Assembly: GCA_964467915.1 (NCBI GenBank)
Contig: CAYXSW010000019.1
Location: 1 to 30,967 of the forward strand
Direction of reading: 5' to 3'
Length of the DNA: 30,967 nt
Origin: MED-G16 sp964467915
GTDB taxonomy: Bacteria > Bacteroidota > Bacteroidia > Cytophagales > MED-G16
The notes below the pieces were generated by a model. It saw nothing but the letters and a program-made list of their open reading frames with translations. It had not been told where the DNA came from and did no database searches. Below, piece after piece: positions 8,393-16,721 of the stretch. The position numbers and the translations under genes were made by a program. Positions within the stretch are counted from its first letter, which is position 1, and every line of letters starts with the position of its first letter.

Positions 8393-11021
8393 CAAATAAA
8401 TTTAGTTGATCAGTATCCAGATCAAGTTCCAATGATTCACCCACATCAAAATTCTCTTGCTTCATCTCTTCTCTACCTTTAATATAAGGCAAAACCTTTT
8501 CCTTTTTTTGTTCTAATGAAAGATCTTCATTTCTTTCTAATAGTGAAAAAGTACCTGACCTTATCTTATCAAAATTTATTTTATTGCCAATAGATTTCCA
8601 TCCTTTTACGTCAATGAAATCATCTAACTTAATTTCTGTTGGTTTAAGTTTCTTATTTATGAAGTACTTAAATGAGATTACCTCCCCAGATTTAAATGAT
8701 GCATACTCTAACTTAGACCCTTTTTCCTGAGATATAAATAAAAACTTCTTATTCATAGTGTTAGTTTCTATGTTAAATCTTTTAACATAATAATTTTTCA
8801 ATTTTCCATCAAAGTATGCTGCAGACATAACTCCTTCGTCTTTATACTTATCAAGAAATAAAATATTATTCCAGTCATATCTATTTGTTAACTCAAAAGA
8901 CGTAAGTTCATAATTACCATCTTTATATACTGCTATAATCATATCATCTCCATTAAATTTTCCCAGGTACTCTCCTCTTTGCTCAGTATTCAATCTTCCA
9001 ATCGAATTATCATAATATATTTTTATTCCAGATAAAGTAGATAAACCAACACTTTTCTCTTTCACAGCCCTTACCCTGTACTTAGATAATATATTTCCTC
9101 TTGCAGCCTTACCTTTTATTTCAATTTCAGAGTAATCATAATCAAAGACCTTTTTTCTGGCTTTTTGAGATGCATGAATATGCACTGTGACTACTTCGGA
9201 CTCACCATTAGGACGAGATGCAATATAGAGAAGCTTTGATCCTTTATCTCCCTTGCCTAAGTTATAAATCTTCTCCTTAGTTGCTGAGGTAACCTGAAAC
9301 CTTTTCACGTAGGAGAAACCTTTCTTTATGTCCAGATAAGAAGCATTAAACACCATCCTCTTATCACTTTTCTTCCATATCTGTGTCAAAACAATATTTT
9401 TACCTACAAAGACTTTATCTTGAATTTTAACAATTTTGTAGGAACCGTCAGCACAGAAAGTAATTATGTCATCAATATCTGAACAGTTACAGACAAATTC
9501 TTCTTTCTTTATTCCGTAACCTATGAAACCTTCCTTCCTATTAACATAAAGTTTGACATTATTTGCAGCAACTGACTTAATCTTTATTGTATCAAATTTA
9601 ACAATGTCAGTCTTCCTCTCTCTCCCCTTCCCATACTTATTTAAAATATTGTAATAGTATTCAATGGTAAAATCAACAATGTTTTTAAGGTTCTTATTAG
9701 TCTTTGTAAGCTCCTCATTTAATTTAACTATGGAATCATTAAGCTTATCTTTATCAAATTTGGATATCCTCTTAATTTTTATTTCAGTAAGTCTCACAAT
9801 ATCATCTTTATCTATCTCCCTATAAAAGTCTTTTTTATATGGGCCTAGCCCTTTATCTATCGTGTCAATCACTTCATTCCAGGTCTCACATTCTTCAATT
9901 TTTTGGTATATCTTATTTTCAATAAAAATTCTCTCTAGATTTGAAAAAAGAATCTTTTCTTTTAGTTCATCTCTCTTTATCTCAAGTTCTTTCTTTAACA
10001 AATTCTTAGTAGACTCTGATGAATACTTTAAAATTTCTTTTACACCAAGAAATTGAGGTTTCTCCTTGACAATAACACATGCATTGGGAGATATTGAAAC
10101 CTCACAATCAGTAAATGCATAAAGCGCATCAATTGTTATGCTGGGAGATTGATTTTTATGTAGATGAACTAAAACCTCAACTTTTTCTGCTGTGTTATCT
10201 ACCACCTTCCTTATCTTAATTTTACCCTTGTCATTGGCCTTTATAATAGAATCAATAAGACTAGTAGTAGTTGTGTTATAAGGAATATCATCAATTATAA
10301 GAGTAGACTTATCTAATTCTCTTACTTTTGATCTCACTCGAATCTTTCCCCCTCTCCTACCATCATTATAATCTGTTATGTCTACCATTCCTCCATTTGG
10401 AAAGTCAGGATACAGTTTAAATGATTTTTCTTTAAGGTATGAAATTGATGACTTTATAAGTTCACAGAAATTATGCGGCATTATCTTAGTAGATAAACCT
10501 ACGGCTATACCCTCGACACCCTGCGCGAGTAGCAGAGGAAACTTTACTGGTAAGTTAGTCGGCTCTTTCTTTCTCCCATCATATGATAGCTTCCAAACAG
10601 TAGTTTTCTCATTAAAAAGAGTCTCAATACCAAATTTCGAAACTCTTGCCTCAATATATCTAGAGGCTGCCGCCTTGTCACCTGTCCTAACATCCCCCCA
10701 ATTACCCTGAGTATCAATAAGTAGATCCTTCTGACCAAGATTCACAAGAGCATCCTCTATTGAGGCGTCACCATGTGGGTGGAATTGCATGCTACTCCCA
10801 ATTATATTTGCACACTTATTATACCTGCCATCTTCTATATTATTCATCGAATGAAGTATTCTCCTCTGCACAGGTTTTAGGCCATCGTCAATAGAAGGGA
10901 TAGCCCTCTCTAGTATCACATATGATGCGTAGTCTAAGAACCAATCTTCGTACAGGTCAGATACTGGATTCTCATTTGCTATTGCCCCCTCCAAATCTTT
11001 ATTTATTTTATCCTCACTCAT
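8379..11021 (-). CDS. parC: DNA topoisomerase IV subunit A
   Basis: This 880-residue type IIA topoisomerase A subunit forms the DNA breakage-reunion core with ParE and decatenates chromosomes. The N-terminal winged-helix/tower region includes GLKPVQRRILHSM (48-60), HPHGDASIEDAL (81-92) and the catalytic tyrosine Tyr122 in AAASRYIEARVS. A coiled-coil segment lies around residues 345-460. The C-terminal half is a degenerate beta-pinwheel without a canonical QRRGGKG GyrA box (only a QRGEYLG-like stretch), which argues for ParC over GyrA. Length and partner also match Bacteroidota topoisomerase IV. At the position equivalent to quinolone-site Ser80 of E. coli ParC there is Ala86, while the nearby acidic residue is kept as Asp90. 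It overlaps parE by four bases (ATGA) and coaX by 14. Confidence 0.93.
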   Translation of the reverse strand: MSEDKINKDLEGAIANENPVSDLYEDWFLDYASYVILERAIPSIDDGLKPVQRRILHSMNNIEDGRYNKCANIIGSSMQFHPHGDASIEDALVNLGQKDLLIDTQGNWGDVRTGDKAAASRYIEARVSKFGIETLFNEKTTVWKLSYDGRKKEPTNLPVKFPLLLAQGVEGIAVGLSTKIMPHNFCELIKSSISYLKEKSFKLYPDFPNGGMVDITDYNDGRRGGKIRVRSKVRELDKSTLIIDDIPYNTTTTSLIDSIIKANDKGKIKIRKVVDNTAEKVEVLVHLHKNQSPSITIDALYAFTDCEVSISPNACVIVKEKPQFLGVKEILKYSSESTKNLLKKELEIKRDELKEKILFSNLERIFIENKIYQKIEECETWNEVIDTIDKGLGPYKKDFYREIDKDDIVRLTEIKIKRISKFDKDKLNDSIVKLNEELTKTNKNLKNIVDFTIEYYYNILNKYGKGRERKTDIVKFDTIKIKSVAANNVKLYVNRKEGFIGYGIKKEEFVCNCSDIDDIITFCADGSYKIVKIQDKVFVGKNIVLTQIWKKSDKRMVFNASYLDIKKGFSYVKRFQVTSATKEKIYNLGKGDKGSKLLYIASRPNGESEVVTVHIHASQKARKKVFDYDYSEIEIKGKAARGNILSKYRVRAVKEKSVGLSTLSGIKIYYDNSIGRLNTEQRGEYLGKFNGDDMIIAVYKDGNYELTSFELTNRYDWNNILFLDKYKDEGVMSAAYFDGKLKNYYVKRFNIETNTMNKKFLFISQEKGSKLEYASFKSGEVISFKYFINKKLKPTEIKLDDFIDVKGWKSIGNKINFDKIRSGTFSLLERNEDLSLEQKKEKVLPYIKGREEMKQENFDVGESLELDLDTDQLNLFDEKD

Positions 11022-12883
11022 TCTTTGACATCAATTAAATCTTTCTCTACTCTTAATTTTTCTATTATAAATTCTTGTCTCTGCTGTGTGTTTTTCCCCA
11101 TATAAAAAGATAAGAGCTCATTTATCTTCGATTTTCTGTTAAGAATTATAGGCTCAAGCCTCATCTCATCACCTATAAAATTCTTAAATTCAGAAGGTGA
11201 TATCTCTCCAAGTCCTTTAAATCTCGTGATCTCAGGGTTTTTACCTGTTTCTTCAACAGCCTTATTCCTTTCCTCGTCATCATAGCAATAGAAAGTTTTT
11301 TTCTTATTTCTTACCCTAAACAGAGGTGTCTCAAGTATGTACACATGACCCATTTTTACAAGATCTGGAAAAAACTGTAAAAAGTAGGTGAGTAAAAGTA
11401 GCCTTATGTGCATGCCGTCAACATCAGCATCAGTTGCTATAATTATCTTATTGTAACGTAACCCATCTAAACTATCCTCAATATTAAGTGCGTGCTGGAG
11501 CAAATTAAACTCTTCGTTTTCATAGACTATTTTTTTAGTATAACCAAAACAGTTGAATGGTTTACCCCTAAGGCTAAATACTGCCTGTGTCTGGACATTC
11601 CTTGACTTAGTAATTGATCCGCTAGCTGAATCTCCCTCTGTTATAAATATCATAGAGTTTCCTTTAAGCTCATCGTCACCCCTCTTGTCATTGAGATGAA
11701 TTCTACAGTCCCTTAACTTCTTATTATGAACTTTAGCTTTCTTAGCTCTTTCGTTAGCTAGTTTTTTAATTCCAGCTATCTCTTTCCTCTCCCTCTCAGA
11801 CTGAAGTATTCTCTTCTGAAGTGCCTGCGCAGTCTCTGGGTTCTTGTGTAGGTAGTTGTCTAACTCTTTCTTTACAAAGTCATTAACAAACGACCTCACT
11901 GTCTGTCCTTTTGGACTGATATTAAGAGAACCTAGCTTTGTCTTAGTCTGTGACTCAAACACAGGCTCTTGTACTCTCACAGCAACCGCACCAGCAACAC
12001 TAGCCCTGATATCTGTTGCGTCGTAGTCTTTCTTATAAAACTCTCTCACAGCCTTTACTATGCCCTCCTTGAACGCAGCAAGATGAGTTCCTCCGTGTGT
12101 TGTGTACTGACCATTAACAAAGGAGTAGTACTCTTCACCATAATTATTTGTGTGAGTGAGAGAACACTCAATATCTTGACCACTAAAATGGATTATTGGG
12201 TATCTTATAGATTCAACATCAGTCTTATTTTCTAGCAGGTCAAGAAGACCATTCTCAGAGTGGTACTTCTTCCCATTGTAGTTAAGCGTAAGACCAGAAT
12301 TAAGGTATGCGTAATTCCATATCTGATCTTCTAGGTATTCAGGTATGTAATTATAATTTTTAAATATAGAGTTATCTGGCTCAAACCTTATAAATGTACC
12401 ATTCCTCTCCTCGGTATTCTGGATATCTTTTTCGGATGTAGTATTTCCTTTTTCAAACTGTGCGTGTTTTGTCTCTCCTTCCCTGAAAGACTCTATATGA
12501 AACTTAGTAGATAAAGCATTTACTGCTTTTAGACCAACTCCGTTAAGTCCTACTGACTTCTGGAATGCCTCTGAATCATATTTACCTCCAGTATTAATTT
12601 TTGACACACAGTCTATAACTTTACCTAGTGGAATTCCCCTGCCATAATCCCTAACCTCTACCATATGATCTTTCACCTTAATCTTAATTACTTTCCCGTG
12701 ACCCATCAGGTGTTCATCTATCGAATTATCTATAACCTCTTTAATAAGTACGTAAATACCATCATCTTTAGCTGATCCATCACCTAATTTCCCAATATAC
12801 ATACCTGGACGAGTACGTATATGTTCCTTCCAATCTAATGACTTTATACTATCCTCAGTATACGTGTTTTTCTTATTTTCCAT
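11018..12883 (-). CDS. parE: DNA topoisomerase IV subunit B
   Basis: This 621-residue ATPase subunit of topoisomerase IV has the GHKL ATP-binding fold: KEVIDNSIDE with Glu49 and Asn53, DYGRGIP (79-85) and GLNGVGLKAVNALS (112-125). The transducer domain follows (QTKTKLG, 312-318). The TOPRIM Mg-binding residues are Glu416-Gly-Asp-Ser-Ala-Ser-Gly and Asp485-Ala-Asp-Val-Asp-Gly, and RFKGLGEIS (554-562) is the conserved C-terminal signature. The length is that of ParE; no large GyrB insertion is seen. The start ATG is 46 bases after the stop of the second PorP/SprF gene, with no convincing terminator between them. The four-base overlap with parC indicates equimolar coupled translation. Confidence 0.93.
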   Translation of the reverse strand: MENKKNTYTEDSIKSLDWKEHIRTRPGMYIGKLGDGSAKDDGIYVLIKEVIDNSIDEHLMGHGKVIKIKVKDHMVEVRDYGRGIPLGKVIDCVSKINTGGKYDSEAFQKSVGLNGVGLKAVNALSTKFHIESFREGETKHAQFEKGNTTSEKDIQNTEERNGTFIRFEPDNSIFKNYNYIPEYLEDQIWNYAYLNSGLTLNYNGKKYHSENGLLDLLENKTDVESIRYPIIHFSGQDIECSLTHTNNYGEEYYSFVNGQYTTHGGTHLAAFKEGIVKAVREFYKKDYDATDIRASVAGAVAVRVQEPVFESQTKTKLGSLNISPKGQTVRSFVNDFVKKELDNYLHKNPETAQALQKRILQSERERKEIAGIKKLANERAKKAKVHNKKLRDCRIHLNDKRGDDELKGNSMIFITEGDSASGSITKSRNVQTQAVFSLRGKPFNCFGYTKKIVYENEEFNLLQHALNIEDSLDGLRYNKIIIATDADVDGMHIRLLLLTYFLQFFPDLVKMGHVYILETPLFRVRNKKKTFYCYDDEERNKAVEETGKNPEITRFKGLGEISPSEFKNFIGDEMRLEPIILNRKSKINELLSFYMGKNTQQRQEFIIEKLRVEKDLIDVKE

Positions 12884-12929
12884 TAAGGAATTAAATATAA
12901 GAATGAATTACAATAAATACAGTGTTTAA

Positions 12930-13886
12930 CTAAAAAATATCGAAAGCTTTTAGCCTTATAGAGTAAATTGGGACATTATTTCTCACATTATCCCCAATAA
13001 AGTTATTTATGAATATTTCTATAGATGTCTTATCATAAAAATTTAGCGCAACTCCAGCAAAAACTTCCACGAGATCACGTGATCCACCCATGACTGAAAT
13101 ATTACCAGAGAGAGGAACTTTGGCTCCAAAAGAGTAGAAGTTAGGTTCATCATCAATAATTACGTAGTTACCACTGAGAGAGAGAATACTTTCTCCAATA
13201 GGAACATCGTATGATACTGTGGCAATGGTAGCATTTCCAAAAGGATCAAATTTACCATCTTGGTAGCTAAATTTTTCTTCATTTGTCAGTGCAATTTTTG
13301 AAGAAATTCCTATCAAAAAATTTCTAGTGTAAACTGTTATTCCAGGAGTTAACCCAAACAAAGACTGTTTAAACCCATTATTAGACCAGTTCTGATATAG
13401 TGGATCAGAAGTATCCCACGCGAGTAGGTTAAACTTATCTTGAGAGAAAGATGCCTTCATAGCAAACATCACATTCATTTCCCTATTTAACTGTTGCCTA
13501 TAACCGAAAGTTAGGCCAGCTGACAGTCTTCTGAAAATATCGTTTGAATAGTTTAAGAAGTCGACACTAGTCTGGAAGTGATTGTTTGTAATTCTCTGAG
13601 AGCTTCTTCTCCCACTATTGTTTGAAAAGTATCCAGGGGCAGGGCAATATATCATGTTATCTGTCATCCTAAAACTAGCTGAGGCATAGCTTAGCGCAGA
13701 GCTAAACCTTGAACCTCTGAGTGATCTCGTGTCAAGAATTGTAAGTGAATTTCTCCCATCAATTCCAGAAAGAGCTGGATTTACTAAAATGTTATTATCT
13801 GAGGCTCTAAGTATCTCAACATATTCCTGTGAGTAGGATGTTAATGCGGTAAAAAAAGAAATAAATAATATTAAATTTTTTTTCAT
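12930..13886 (-). CDS. PorP/SprF-family T9SS-associated outer-membrane protein (second copy)
   Basis: The 318-residue protein has a signal peptide (MKKNLILFISFFTALTSYSQ) and the PorP/SprF hallmark near the mature N-terminus, NNILVNPALSG (about residues 32-42; the family has x-NPAxxG). A long alternating-strand barrel follows. In F. johnsoniae, SprF is needed for secretion of the giant adhesin SprB, and members of this family are commonly encoded just downstream of substrates with a type B C-terminal domain. Here it follows the cadherin-repeat protein with a one-base TAATG overlap, so it is probably that protein's dedicated export or anchoring partner. It is only distantly similar to the copy at 26971-27918. 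The C-terminus (LKAFDIF) ends in Phe, as expected for an outer-membrane barrel. Confidence 0.82.
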   Translation of the reverse strand: MKKNLILFISFFTALTSYSQEYVEILRASDNNILVNPALSGIDGRNSLTILDTRSLRGSRFSSALSYASASFRMTDNMIYCPAPGYFSNNSGRRSSQRITNNHFQTSVDFLNYSNDIFRRLSAGLTFGYRQQLNREMNVMFAMKASFSQDKFNLLAWDTSDPLYQNWSNNGFKQSLFGLTPGITVYTRNFLIGISSKIALTNEEKFSYQDGKFDPFGNATIATVSYDVPIGESILSLSGNYVIIDDEPNFYSFGAKVPLSGNISVMGGSRDLVEVFAGVALNFYDKTSIEIFINNFIGDNVRNNVPIYSIRLKAFDIF

Positions 13887-16657
13887 TATCTATCTAAAAA
13901 TATTACTCCGACAATAGTTCTGGCCCTAATATCTCCATACTCAATCGGCGTTATCTCATAAAAATATAACCCTTTCTTTGCGTCTCCTGTAGTGTTTTTA
14001 TCAATACCATCCCAAATAATGTCACTGTTTACAACACCGTCGAAGACAATTCTCTGGTACCTGTCCATTATCCTAACCTCAAATGTAACGTTTCCGGGTA
14101 TTATATTCTTATATTTTACTGTAAAAAAGTCATTAAACCTATCAGAATTTGGAGTAAAATAAGATGGTAGATCGTACTCAGGATATTGAATATTTTCAAT
14201 GTTAATTAGAACTTTAGCGAAGTTAGATATACATCCTAGAGAGTCTTGTACAGCGTAAGTAATACTATCTCTCTTACTAGGAGACCCAATATAATCATAC
14301 GTTATCGTACCGTCATTATTCACAACTAAATCACCGTATAATGGAGGATCTAATATAAAAATACTTGAGGAATCAAGTGGATTATCTATGTCAAAATCAT
14401 TTGCAATTAGGTCTTTAGTAATTATATCATTAGTTAATGCATCAACAGAAATTGTGTCATCAGATGCTATAGGGCAATCATTTATTGAGTTAATCCTGAT
14501 AGTTACAGTAGCCTTGTCAGAACAGCTTGTTGACGGATCAGGATCTGTAATTTCGTACTCAAATGTAACAACCTCTGGTCCAGGTGGACTTATCTGTGTC
14601 GGAGGTGTGTAGGTAAATGATCCGTCTGACCTTAGCTCCAGCGTTCCGACAGATGGAGCAATAGTCACAGCGTAATTATTATCTGTAATAACCAAGTCAT
14701 TATCCGTATCATTTCTTGCAACAGTCGAGTCTAAAACCTGTCCTTCATTAATAAAAAACGAATCATCCACAGCGTCTGGACAGTCATTAACTTGATCTAT
14801 ACATATCGTAACTATAGCGGTGTCCAAACTATAGAAATCACCATCAAATGCTATATAGGTAAAGAAATCATTTTCGTCTTCTCCCCCGTCATGTGTGTAA
14901 GTAAAAGTCCCATCATCATTAAAAAGAAGTGTTCCGTGAGAGACTCCCTGAATTAATTGAGCGGTTAGCACAGTATCTTTTGGGTCTGGGTCAACATCAT
15001 TTCCTAGTATACCGTCTAGGTACGTAGTAATATTTAAGGTCTCACCTTCTTTCAGACATGGTATAAAACTATCGTCAGTCACTACAGGTGGCTTGTCATC
15101 AACTGAATCAACTGCCAAAGTCACAGTATACACAGCACCTGTGCACTCTCCATCTGAGAGTCTGTAAGAGAACAGATCCTCGAAATTTTCACTATCGTCA
15201 TGGGTATATATAAATGATCCGTCAGAATTTAGAGTAAAACTACCTGTGTGGTATAATGGCGGTGTGACTAGTGATACAGTTAGTGGATCACAAGAGTTGT
15301 CATCATTATCATTAAATATGACACCTAGATTAGCCGCTATATCTATCGTCTGGCCCTCAGATATCTTATAAAAATCATTTTCACCGACAGGACACACATT
15401 ATTTACGGTAATAAAAACAGTGTCTATAGACTCAGTAAGAGAATCTTTAACCTTGAAAAGGAAGTAATCTTCGTTTGGGACATCAGAGCAGTCGTGCTTA
15501 TAAATAAATGATCCATCAGCATTTATCTGCCCAGAAGGAAGTAGAGTTCCCCTAAATGGATCTTGAAAAATTTCAACTGAAAGTTCAAGTCCAAGGTTAC
15601 TTGATGAAACAGGAAGAATACTTTCTATTGAGTCAACCACAAGTTCCTTTCCTTCATCTACAGCAAAACTTAGTGAGCTAGTAGTAGGAGATGGACTATT
15701 TATGCTAATAAAAACTGTGTCAGTCTCAACTGCATTATCTTGCCCATCTGAGAGTTGGTACACAAAGTAGTCTTGATTAGGTATAAATGTACCATCATGG
15801 ATGTATATAAATGTTCCGTTCGAGTCTAGACTAAATGTACCTATGTGCATACTTGGCGGCTGAACAAGAGTTACTCTTAACGTATCACAAGCAAAAGAGT
15901 CAACATCATTTATAAGTAAGCCATTTAACTCGTCAACATTTAATGTGGCACCATGATCTACAGAATACATATCTGGCTCTCCGAAAGGGGCCTCATTCTG
16001 TATAAATATCAACACACTATCTTGAAGTTCCGATGTCAGAAGACCATCATTAACTTTATATTGGAACACATCTAATGTTGCGTCATTACATCCGTGGATA
16101 TATGTAAAGGCTCCCCTGTTTCCAATTGAAAATATACCTTCGTTATAAAAAGGAGGAATAGTAAGTACAGCTCTTAATTCACTATTTATATTATCTGTAT
16201 CTAAATCGTTTTTCACTATGAGTGTTGAATCGGTGTTAAGGACAACAAGCGTATCTCCCTCATTCACATAAAAAGTATCCTGGACAACTACTGGTTTATC
16301 ATTAACAGGCGTAATGCTTATCACAACGTCTGCAGTATCAAAACAGACACCGTCTGTCATAACATATGTAAATAAATCAGAATAAAACTCGTCTCCAGCA
16401 TGCTGGTAAGTGTAATCACCATTAGTCTCAAAAGTGAGAGAGCCGTGATTAGGTAAATTAATAACACTAAATATCTGTAGAAGATCTCCATCTAAATCTA
16501 TATCATTACTCAAAACATTTCCGTTGGTTATGCCGCCCTCATCAAGAATATTTCCGTCATCAGAAGCTGTAGGGCAATTATTTGTAGCGTGTCCAATCAA
16601 ATTACCATTAACTGAAAAGACAATTAAAAAAAGAAGTGTGAATACTTTTCTTAGCAT
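13886..16657 (-). CDS. Secreted T9SS type B protein with eight cadherin-like repeats
   Basis: The frame is open from 16705, but ATG 16657 is chosen because it directly precedes a good signal peptide (MLRKVFTLLFLIVFSVNG), giving 923 residues. The mature protein is eight repeats of about 95-100 residues (about 27-117, 121-220, 224-320, 324-419, 422-517, 523-620, 625-723, 727-821). Each follows the pattern of a start like N-D-C-P-x-A-x-D-D, an EG-x-x-L segment, a (N/D)D-x-D motif, then G-(S/T)-F-x-Y-x-H and D-x-F-x-Y-x-x-x-D-G. This is the tandem-95/cadherin-like family, whose acidic motifs probably bind calcium. Residues 825-923 are the gliding-motility-associated C-terminal domain (YFTPNSDRFNDFF, IIWDGIDKNT, GLYFYEIT), the type B T9SS signal. 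It is probably a surface adhesin or linker, coupled to the PorP/SprF gene downstream. Confidence 0.85.
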   Translation of the reverse strand: MLRKVFTLLFLIVFSVNGNLIGHATNNCPTASDDGNILDEGGITNGNVLSNDIDLDGDLLQIFSVINLPNHGSLTFETNGDYTYQHAGDEFYSDLFTYVMTDGVCFDTADVVISITPVNDKPVVVQDTFYVNEGDTLVVLNTDSTLIVKNDLDTDNINSELRAVLTIPPFYNEGIFSIGNRGAFTYIHGCNDATLDVFQYKVNDGLLTSELQDSVLIFIQNEAPFGEPDMYSVDHGATLNVDELNGLLINDVDSFACDTLRVTLVQPPSMHIGTFSLDSNGTFIYIHDGTFIPNQDYFVYQLSDGQDNAVETDTVFISINSPSPTTSSLSFAVDEGKELVVDSIESILPVSSSNLGLELSVEIFQDPFRGTLLPSGQINADGSFIYKHDCSDVPNEDYFLFKVKDSLTESIDTVFITVNNVCPVGENDFYKISEGQTIDIAANLGVIFNDNDDNSCDPLTVSLVTPPLYHTGSFTLNSDGSFIYTHDDSENFEDLFSYRLSDGECTGAVYTVTLAVDSVDDKPPVVTDDSFIPCLKEGETLNITTYLDGILGNDVDPDPKDTVLTAQLIQGVSHGTLLFNDDGTFTYTHDGGEDENDFFTYIAFDGDFYSLDTAIVTICIDQVNDCPDAVDDSFFINEGQVLDSTVARNDTDNDLVITDNNYAVTIAPSVGTLELRSDGSFTYTPPTQISPPGPEVVTFEYEITDPDPSTSCSDKATVTIRINSINDCPIASDDTISVDALTNDIITKDLIANDFDIDNPLDSSSIFILDPPLYGDLVVNNDGTITYDYIGSPSKRDSITYAVQDSLGCISNFAKVLINIENIQYPEYDLPSYFTPNSDRFNDFFTVKYKNIIPGNVTFEVRIMDRYQRIVFDGVVNSDIIWDGIDKNTTGDAKKGLYFYEITPIEYGDIRARTIVGVIFLDR

Positions 16658-16680
16658 GTAATGTAATTTGATATTAAACG

Positions 16681-16706
16681 CAAATTTAATCAATATATTT
16701 TCCAAA
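16681..16706 (-). promoter_or_regulatory. Possible promoter for the cadherin-repeat gene
   Basis: In the 64-base gap before ATG 16657, the minus strand has TAAATTTG (16681-16688), an exact match to the Bacteroidota -7 consensus TAnnTTTG. TTTG occurs upstream at 16703-16706, but only 14 bases away instead of the usual 19-21. Tentative; the gene could equally be read from upstream in the same transcript. Confidence 0.25.
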
Positions 16707-16721
16707 TCTTAATTCTAAAGT

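Noticed and set aside
8379..12883. Assignment of the topoisomerase pair as gyrase (gyrA/gyrB)
   Set aside because: The A subunit lacks a canonical GyrA box, the B subunit has ParE length, and the genes overlap each other in B-A order as in Bacteroidota topoisomerase IV.
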